Assembly: GCF_937936435.1 (NCBI RefSeq)
Contig: NZ_CALDDG010000105.1
Coordinates: forward strand, 1-27,305
Length of the DNA stretch: 27,305 nt
Origin: an uncultured Sulfuricurvum sp.
Lineage (GTDB): Bacteria > Campylobacterota > Campylobacteria > Campylobacterales > Sulfurimonadaceae
Direction: 5' to 3'
In this document: positions 22,225 to 27,305 of the stretch, piece by piece
Layout: each line of letters begins with the position of its first letter
Position numbering within the stretch: the stretch's first letter is position 1
Made by a program: the position numbers and the translations under genes
Notes under the pieces: generated by a model
What the model was told of the DNA's origin: nothing
What the model saw: only the letters and a program-made list of their open reading frames with translations
Databases searched by the model: none

Positions 22225-23127
22225 TTGTTCGAAACCTTTATCGAAAAACTCCGCAACGGTACCTATATCACCCTCGAAACGACCCCTTCGCGCTCGGCAC
22301 AATTCACCCCGACTATCGAAAAAATCGCCACGTTGGGTCTGGATAAACTGGTAGACGGTTTCAGTACGACAGACAATCCGCTCGCCAAACTCAAATACAA
22401 TGCCCTCTTTGCCGCCATGAAACTCCAAGATCGTTTTGGACTCCCGACGTTAGCGACGATGAGTATGCGCGATCGCAACCGTATTGCACTCCAATCCGAC
22501 CTTCTCGGGGCGAACGAATCAGGTGTCCGCGCCGTACTCGCCCTTACCGGAGACAGCGCCCACTATTCCGACCAACCCCATGCCAAAGGGGTATTTGAAG
22601 GCAACAGCAATCTTTTGCTCGATATTATCACTACCCTTAACCGCGGCGTTGACATGGCAGATCAAAAACTCCTCGCTCCCGTTCAGCCCATTTATCCCTT
22701 TGCCGTAATCGACGCTTACGCAAAAAATAGCGCCGCTTTGCAGAAAAAGCTCTCTAAAAAAGTCTCGCACGGAGCCGTCGCCATCATTTCCCAACCGGTT
22801 TATGATCTCGAAAATGCCCGAAAACTTCTCACGATGACAAACGAAGCCAACATCGAGCATCATGCAAATTGTGTTTTGATTTTAGGCTATTTCCCGATTA
22901 CGAAACTTCGAACCGCCCGCTTTTTGGATGAGAATGTCCCCGGTATTCATGTCCCGCACAGTTGGGTCGAAGCCCTCGAAGCCGCGGCAAAAATCAGCCC
23001 TGAGGAAGAGTACCGTGTCGGATTTGAACTCAGCAAAAATCTTTTCGAAGAGCTCAAAGCACTCCATCCGAAAATCCACATTATGACTGCCAATCAGTTT
23101 GAGTTAGCCAAGGCTATTTTGAGCTAA
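22225..23127 (+). CDS. Methylenetetrahydrofolate reductase-family protein
   Basis: A 300-residue TIM-barrel protein of the MTHFR family, which reduces 5,10-methylene- to 5-methyl-tetrahydrofolate with FAD. Recognisable parts are the start YITLETTPSRS (E as the candidate catalytic acid), MSMRDRNRIALQSDLLGANESGVRAVLALTGD and the C-terminal FPITKLRTARFLDENVPGIHVP. The N-terminus is not the usual FEFFPPK, so it may be a divergent MetF or a paralogue used in one-carbon chemistry rather than methionine synthesis. The start is TTG at 22225 with AAAGGC upstream. Its stop overlaps yoeB on the other strand by four bases. Confidence 0.85.
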   Translation: MFETFIEKLRNGTYITLETTPSRSAQFTPTIEKIATLGLDKLVDGFSTTDNPLAKLKYNALFAAMKLQDRFGLPTLATMSMRDRNRIALQSDLLGANESGVRAVLALTGDSAHYSDQPHAKGVFEGNSNLLLDIITTLNRGVDMADQKLLAPVQPIYPFAVIDAYAKNSAALQKKLSKKVSHGAVAIISQPVYDLENARKLLTMTNEANIEHHANCVLILGYFPITKLRTARFLDENVPGIHVPHSWVEALEAAAKISPEEEYRVGFELSKNLFEELKALHPKIHIMTANQFELAKAILS

Positions 23128-23375
23128 TAGTGATACCGACACTGCGCCACGATTACAAGATCATTTTTGATCGTGTAGACGAGGCGGTGTTCTGCCGTAA
23201 TCCGTCGGGACAGATACCCCGATAAATTCTCTTTTAGCCGTTCAGGCTTCCCCAATCCTTCATCGGGATTTCGACGGATATCTTCCAATAGTGCATTAAT
23301 CCTTTTGAGAATCTTTTTATCATTGTGCTGCCAATAGAGATAATCTTCCCATCCATTGGTCGAAAACGCAATCAT
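23124..23375 (-). CDS. yoeB: YoeB family toxin (ribosome-dependent mRNA endonuclease)
   Basis: Toxin that cleaves mRNA in the ribosomal A site and is held inactive by YefM. The 83-residue protein follows E. coli YoeB almost throughout: DYLYWQ, LGKPERLKENLSGYLSRRIT, AEHRLVY and the C-terminal CRYHY. The E. coli catalytic residues E46, R65, H83 and Y84 correspond to E45, R64, H82 and Y83, all present. The start is the ATG at 23375, which overlaps the yefM stop by one base (TGATG); a TTG one codon upstream is less likely. The toxin appears intact. Confidence 0.95.
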   Translation of the reverse strand: MIAFSTNGWEDYLYWQHNDKKILKRINALLEDIRRNPDEGLGKPERLKENLSGYLSRRITAEHRLVYTIKNDLVIVAQCRYHY

Positions 23376-23626
23376 CAACTCGCGATCTCTCGGACAGTGA
23401 ATTCCCCTTTTTCGATCTCTTCGACCGAATCCAGCAAACGATCACGATTGGTTTTAGACGAGAGCAGATACATCGTCTCTTTCATCGACGCATACTCTTC
23501 GTACGAGATCAGTACGGCACTTTGGTTGTCTTTGGTCGTGATAATGTACTCTTCGCAGTCGTTGCAGACACTATCGATCATGCTACGCAGGTTGTTGCGT
23601 GCCGCAGAATAAAACATGGCTTGCAT
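23375..23626 (-). CDS. yefM: YefM family antitoxin
   Basis: Antitoxin that binds YoeB and represses the pair's own promoter. The 83-residue protein has the Phd/YefM N-terminal DNA-binding fold (YSAARNNLRSMIDSVCNDCEEYIITTKDNQSAVLISYEEYASMKET) and a C-terminal tail that would wrap the toxin. The ATG at 23626 has AGGAG six bases upstream. It precedes and overlaps yoeB, the normal antitoxin-first order. A palindrome over the -10 upstream is a probable autoregulatory operator. Confidence 0.93.
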   Translation of the reverse strand: MQAMFYSAARNNLRSMIDSVCNDCEEYIITTKDNQSAVLISYEEYASMKETMYLLSSKTNRDRLLDSVEEIEKGEFTVREIAS

Positions 23627-23641
23627 CGCACACTCCTTTTT

Positions 23642-23686
23642 TTGTCAATATGTTGTCATTATGACGAATAAAATACATTTTGTCAA
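23642..23686 (-). promoter_or_regulatory. Promoter and operator of yefM-yoeB
   Basis: On minus, TTGACA (23686-23681), a 17-base spacer and CATAAT (23663-23658) form a near-consensus promoter with a leader of about 25 bases. The perfect palindrome GTCATTATGAC (23655-23665) sits across the -10. The plus-strand word TTGTCA occurs three times, at 23642, 23653 and 23680; the first two are 11 bases apart, one helical turn. This is a plausible YefM binding region, though it differs from the TGTACA core known in E. coli. Confidence 0.65.
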
Positions 23687-23725
23687 GATATTAGCAATAG
23701 TAAAATTTATTTCGTCCGTAAACTA

Positions 23726-26410
23726 CTACTTAAACCAATAAGGCGTCGCTTTTGCCCACGGGGTGTTTTCATAACGCTCATGCAACAAATCATACGCTTT
23801 TTTTGAGTATTCACCATGCGAACAATTAGTGTCTTTTCCAAGCAACCAACAAAAATTGCATCCATACCGTGTTGTTCTGACAGCGCGATTTAGATTAGCT
23901 GCCCGCTCATTTTGCTCTTCGGGAGTTATTGCAATTCCGGATTCCATTTCACGTTTGATAACTGCTTCGCTGAGGTATTTCGGTCCGGAAGGAATACTTT
24001 CCAGTGCTTCGATCTCTTTTTTATCTATCAACGCCATATAGGGGTGGTTGTTCAGCAATTTGTGCTGATTATCGAGATAAGGCTCTAATTCACTTCTTAG
24101 ACTTTGGTCTTCCGTTCTATTTCTAGTATTAAAGGAGAGGATATTGTTGTCATTCGGAACAATCATCATGGCATTAAAAATACGCTTTTTAAACATCTCG
24201 CTGTCAAAGCGGCACCACCAGTTGTTATCATTATGATTATACACGTCGATAGCATCAAGTCTTATCCCCTTTTCTTCCCCTTTACGCTCAGAGTCATCCG
24301 CATATTCCAAATAAAGTGCCGGACGAAAACGAGGCATTTTTAGTAAAAAGCTGATGTATTTATCCCGATTGTGACCGGCAACACTCTCCAACAGCGACTC
24401 TCGAATCGAGGGATTGAGTTTGGCAGCCAATGCAGCGTATTTGTCGATCTGATCATTATCGTATTCGAGTAACACTGCCCTTGTAAAAAGGCTACGAGAA
24501 ATCATCCCTCGATACTCACGTTTGATACGATCGTCCGTTGCCATCGAATTGAGTAATTTAAACGGCAAAATTTCGATCATTTCCCGCCATACTCTATCGT
24601 CATTATCGTACTTATAGAATTCATAACGGTGATAATCAGTGAGGATCGCTACACTAATTGCTTCATCCGGTGTTGTCGCTAATAAGCTTCTCCACTGTTC
24701 AAATTCATTAGGAAGCTTTTTTTGTATACCGTCGAGTAGAGTACGCGCATTTTGAATCCTATCCGTATAAACTAACCACCGCAATGTTTCATTTAGAACC
24801 CGTCTAAAATCGTCTCTACGATAGCTATATTCCATCGATTCTGGAAAATAAAGCAACTCTTTCTCAAAATAATCCCAATGCCCGAAAATTAGCGCATCGG
24901 CTTTATCAATCTCACCTCGTCCTAAACGGATACGCACTGCATTTCTCCACAGATCAAAAATCCATATTCGATATTCCGGGGTTTCATTTTTCCATGCGCT
25001 ATTTAGATAGGGTTCAGCATCGAAAAGAATTTTAGAAGCGAAATCATCCTTTGGATGGACGCGTTGAATAGCAATTTGTAGCCACGCCCCGTCTTTGGTC
25101 TTTTTCCATTGTTCGAGTGCATGAATTACGATATTCCGATTTTGTTCCCAATACGGGTTCTCTTGTTGATGCAACGACCAAAGCCAATCGTAATCAAATA
25201 CGTTATATGCCCATTTTGCCTGCATCCAGTCGATGAGAGGATTTTGCGAAGCCAATGTCTTTACGGAACGCATTCTCGGACCTTCCGGTTCGTATGAGGT
25301 CAACCACCAATCAACGGCTTTTGAATTCGGTGCATAACGTGCAAAATAAACATTGAACTGCGCCAAAGCATCTTTTTGTTCGTTAAATGCTTTTTCGGGC
25401 TGTTCAACACTATCGGTAGAAAGCCGAACGAGCTTTTGAAGCCAGTTTAAATGTTCCATTGCCAGTTCAGGGGTAAGCTCCAAATCAAAAGAGCGCATAT
25501 TGCTCATAATGACAAAACGGTAATTTTTTGCAATATCGTGAATGCTACTCAAAGAAGGATCGGCGAGGATTTCTCCGATTTTATGATAAGCCTCTTCAGC
25601 ACGATTTTGATACGCAAGTGTTCGAACGACCATATAAGCCGCCATTGGTCGCTGAGGTGAATCGTTCAGTTTTTCGACTTCTTGATAATTTGCCAATGCC
25701 GTTGGATAATCTTTTCTATAAAAATTCCAACTGCCAAGTTGATAAAGAAAATCCCCTTTTGCTCTTTGCGGAAGTTTCCCAACAGGTTGGATCGGCATTA
25801 CATCGTCCTCTTGAGCACCTTCACATGCCGAAAAGACCCGATGTTGATTGACAGCCCATAGTTTCAAATACGGTAAATCTTTCCCTAATTGCGTTTGGAT
25901 CTCCCGTAACGTTACTAATCCACTCTTATAATTACACTCAGTCCATCGGTTTGAATCCATTTGAGGGGAGAAACCGGGAATCTTTAACGCCAAAAGTACT
26001 TTTGACCACACCAGTGAATCGCTCGGTGCTTCAGAATAGTAGGTATCTGCATAAAGCGTTTCGGACATCAATGCCGGACGAGTAATTGTTTGCTTAGCTG
26101 TTGGGTGTCGGTCTTGAGTTTTCTTTTCCAAATAATCAAGTTGAAGATGATACGAATCGATCAAGCACTTTACGTCCTTACATCCGTTTCGTTTTTTCAT
26201 CCATGCAAACTGCTCATTTTTGAGCTGATTTTTCTCTTTAGTATATTTAATGGCTTCTTTAAATACTTTGGATAGATTTTCATCCATCACAGATAGTTCT
26301 TTATCCGAACAAATCATCTTCTCAACATTGGTTTTCGCTTTCGAACAATCAAAACTTGCCCCGAACAGAGAGATGGTTAGAGGGATAACAAAAATTAAAA
26401 TTTTTTTCAT
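23726..26410 (-). CDS. Large exported protein with N-terminal LprI-like domain
   Basis: An 894-residue protein of unknown function with a signal peptide (about 1-18). Residues 20-95 match the LprI/DUF1311 family: C22, C34, C77 and C82, with the core FDCSKAKTNVEKMICSDKEL and EQFAWMKKRNGC. In Mycobacterium, LprI inhibits lysozyme. The rest is mostly helical, with TPR-like stretches (for example GDFLYQLGSWNFYRKDYPTA and MAAYMVVRTLAYQNRAEEAY, about 215-270) that suggest a solenoid scaffold. The C-terminus has a CNFCW cysteine pair and a later Cys. The coding is visibly more AT-rich than its neighbours. The ATG at 26410 has TAGGAA upstream. Lysozyme inhibition or peptidoglycan contact is inference. 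Confidence 0.8.
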   Translation of the reverse strand: MKKILIFVIPLTISLFGASFDCSKAKTNVEKMICSDKELSVMDENLSKVFKEAIKYTKEKNQLKNEQFAWMKKRNGCKDVKCLIDSYHLQLDYLEKKTQDRHPTAKQTITRPALMSETLYADTYYSEAPSDSLVWSKVLLALKIPGFSPQMDSNRWTECNYKSGLVTLREIQTQLGKDLPYLKLWAVNQHRVFSACEGAQEDDVMPIQPVGKLPQRAKGDFLYQLGSWNFYRKDYPTALANYQEVEKLNDSPQRPMAAYMVVRTLAYQNRAEEAYHKIGEILADPSLSSIHDIAKNYRFVIMSNMRSFDLELTPELAMEHLNWLQKLVRLSTDSVEQPEKAFNEQKDALAQFNVYFARYAPNSKAVDWWLTSYEPEGPRMRSVKTLASQNPLIDWMQAKWAYNVFDYDWLWSLHQQENPYWEQNRNIVIHALEQWKKTKDGAWLQIAIQRVHPKDDFASKILFDAEPYLNSAWKNETPEYRIWIFDLWRNAVRIRLGRGEIDKADALIFGHWDYFEKELLYFPESMEYSYRRDDFRRVLNETLRWLVYTDRIQNARTLLDGIQKKLPNEFEQWRSLLATTPDEAISVAILTDYHRYEFYKYDNDDRVWREMIEILPFKLLNSMATDDRIKREYRGMISRSLFTRAVLLEYDNDQIDKYAALAAKLNPSIRESLLESVAGHNRDKYISFLLKMPRFRPALYLEYADDSERKGEEKGIRLDAIDVYNHNDNNWWCRFDSEMFKKRIFNAMMIVPNDNNILSFNTRNRTEDQSLRSELEPYLDNQHKLLNNHPYMALIDKKEIEALESIPSGPKYLSEAVIKREMESGIAITPEEQNERAANLNRAVRTTRYGCNFCWLLGKDTNCSHGEYSKKAYDLLHERYENTPWAKATPYWFK

Positions 26411-26450
26411 TCTAGTTCCTACAATCTTTACATGCTATCAAAATTACATT

Positions 26451-26479
26451 ATTATAGTATTTTTTCGTTGTAGATTCAA
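26451..26479 (-). promoter_or_regulatory. Promoter for the LprI-domain gene
   Basis: On minus, TTGAAT (26479-26474), a 17-base spacer and a perfect TATAAT (26456-26451) lead to a start near 26444 and a leader of about 34 bases before the ATG at 26410. Confidence 0.65.
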
Positions 26480-26535
26480 CCATAGTATTTGCTCGTATCG
26501 TAAGTAATTTTGAGCTAATTTCAGCCTCTTTTGGC

Positions 26536-26541
26536 TATAAT
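26536..26541 (+). promoter_or_regulatory. -10 box for serS
   Basis: A perfect TATAAT 31 bases before the serS ATG gives a leader of about 25 bases that includes CAGGAA. TTGAGC upstream is 20 bases away, too far to be a good -35. Confidence 0.55.
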
Positions 26542-26572
26542 CGATCATTATTAAATTGCAGGAATACTCTTT

Positions 26573-27269
26573 ATGATCGATGTAAAACTTCTCCAGAAAA
26601 ATTTTGACGAAACCGCCTCTGCGCTCATGCGCAAAAAAGTCTCCGCCGAGACGATCGCGGAACTCAAATCTGCCAACGAAACCCTCAAAAGCGCCAAACA
26701 AGCTTACGAGACCCTCCAAGCCAAACAAAACGAACTCAGTAAACTCTTCGGACAGTATAAAAAAGAGGGAAAAAGCACCGACGAGCTTAAAATCGAAGTG
26801 GATGCCAACAAAGCGACCCTCAACGATCTGCTTGACGCACAGCGCAGTGCCGAAGAGGCTCTCGATGCCATCATTATGCGGGTTCCGAATATTCCCGACG
26901 CGGACGTACCGGACGGAGAAGATGAAAATGACAATATCGAGCTCCGCAAAGTCCTCACCCCTCCGACATTTTCTTTTACCCCGAAAGAGCATTGGGAGCT
27001 CGCCGAACAAAACGGCTGGATCGATTTTGAGCGGGGCGTCAAACTCGCCAAAAGCCGTTTCAGTGTCGTAAGCGGAATGGGCGCGCGTTTAGAGCGGGCC
27101 CTTATCAACTTTATGCTTGATTTCAACCGTGAACGCGGATTTGAAGAAGTGAGCGTTCCGATGCTCGTCAACCGTCGTGCGCTGGAGGGAACGGGACAGC
27201 TTCCTAAGTTCGAAGAGGATCTGTTTAAAGTCGAAGAGGAAGAGCTCTTTTTAATCCCTACGGCCGAAG
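26573..27269 (+). CDS. serS: Seryl-tRNA synthetase, N-terminal part (cut at contig end)
   Basis: Charges tRNA-Ser with serine. The 232 authentic codons cover the N-terminal two-helix coiled-coil arm that grips the tRNA (about residues 25-105) and the start of the class II catalytic domain: RVPNIPDADVPDG, FTPKEHWELAEQNGWIDFER, RFSVVSGMGARLERALINFM and LPKFEEDLFKVE, ending in LIPTAE. A complete enzyme has about 410-430 residues. The ATG at 26573 has CAGGAA upstream. From base 27270 the sequence is sequencing adapter, so the residues read after LIPTAE are not biological. Confidence 0.95.
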
Positions 27270-27305
27270 AGATCGGAAGAGCGTCGTGTAGGGAAAGAGT
27301 GTAGA
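27270..27305. other. Illumina TruSeq adapter sequence (artefact)
   Basis: All 36 bases, starting AGATCGGAAGAGCGTCGTGT, match the well-known TruSeq adapter. In the serS frame they translate to the familiar contaminant peptide GRASCRERV. This is untrimmed adapter at a contig end, not genomic sequence. Confidence 0.97.

Noticed and set aside
23642..23686. CRISPR-like spaced repeats (three TTGTCA words)
   Set aside because: The repeats are only six bases, unevenly spaced, and sit on the yefM promoter; they fit an operator. No CRISPR array or cas gene was seen anywhere.
26444..27010. Minus-strand frame of 188 codons over the serS start
   Set aside because: Antisense to a well-matched serS and without recognisable motifs.
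27270..27304. C-terminal end of a 243-residue SerS and a stop codon
   Set aside because: The tail comes from sequencing adapter; the true gene continues beyond the contig.

Overview
The window looks like a chromosomal fragment of a free-living Campylobacterota (former Epsilonproteobacteria), most like the Sulfurimonas/Sulfuricurvum group. The pyrH-rpoZ-spoT order, the cbpA-hspR heat-shock operon, the mlaE-mlaF-mlaD-lipoprotein cluster and the dense packing point to the phylum. A 6-phosphofructokinase gene argues against the host-associated Campylobacter jejuni/Helicobacter pylori lineages, where it is missing. The genus is inferred from gene content only. About 31 protein genes fill the window. 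No rRNA, tRNA, CRISPR array or insertion sequence was seen, and no gap between genes exceeds 200 bases.

Layout: (1) 1-2940, minus strand: pyrH, rpoZ and spoT (cut by the left edge), linking UMP synthesis, the RNA polymerase omega subunit and (p)ppGpp control. (2) 3037-5464, plus: a two-gene unit of a protein of unknown function and a cytosolic trypsin-like protease fused to a zinc ribbon and a YbjN/secretion-chaperone-like domain. (3) 5427-9863: a DUF502 membrane protein (minus), then an M3 oligopeptidase, a nuclease/phosphatase-fold protein and a CHAD protein (plus). (4) 9844-11891, minus: the cbpA-hspR-ung heat-shock operon, with an HspR operator-like element over a consensus promoter. (5) 11964-14854: purH (minus), an inosine/uracil DNA glycosylase-family protein (plus) and a short D,D-carboxypeptidase (minus). 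(6) 14992-19402, plus: a Mla-type phospholipid transport operon (STAS-MlaE fusion, MlaF, MlaD, lipoprotein) translationally coupled to phosphofructokinase. (7) 19356-22173: a TIGR01777-type SDR (minus), a NIF3-like small protein (plus), a cytochrome c, a sigma-region-4-like small protein and serB (minus). (8) 22225-23127, plus: a divergent methylenetetrahydrofolate reductase-family protein. (9) 23124-26410, minus: a yefM-yoeB toxin-antitoxin pair and a large secreted protein with an LprI-like N-terminus. (10) 26573 to the end: serS, truncated.

The last 36 bases match an Illumina TruSeq adapter, so the right end is a contig end with untrimmed adapter and the apparent end of serS is artificial.

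Most informative observations: the protease/zinc-ribbon/YbjN-like architecture with its coupled partner; the HspR-type operator over a TTGACA-18-TATAAT promoter for a chaperone operon that also carries ung; two genes (CHAD and mlaE) whose ATG lies six bases after a TATAAT box and directly follows an in-frame stop, suggesting leaderless mRNAs; face-to-face overlapping promoters for serB and the MTHFR-family gene; and overlapping 3' ends in five of six convergent gene pairs. I see no clearly new defence or mobile system. The protease pair and the 894-residue LprI-domain protein are the best candidates for undescribed biology.
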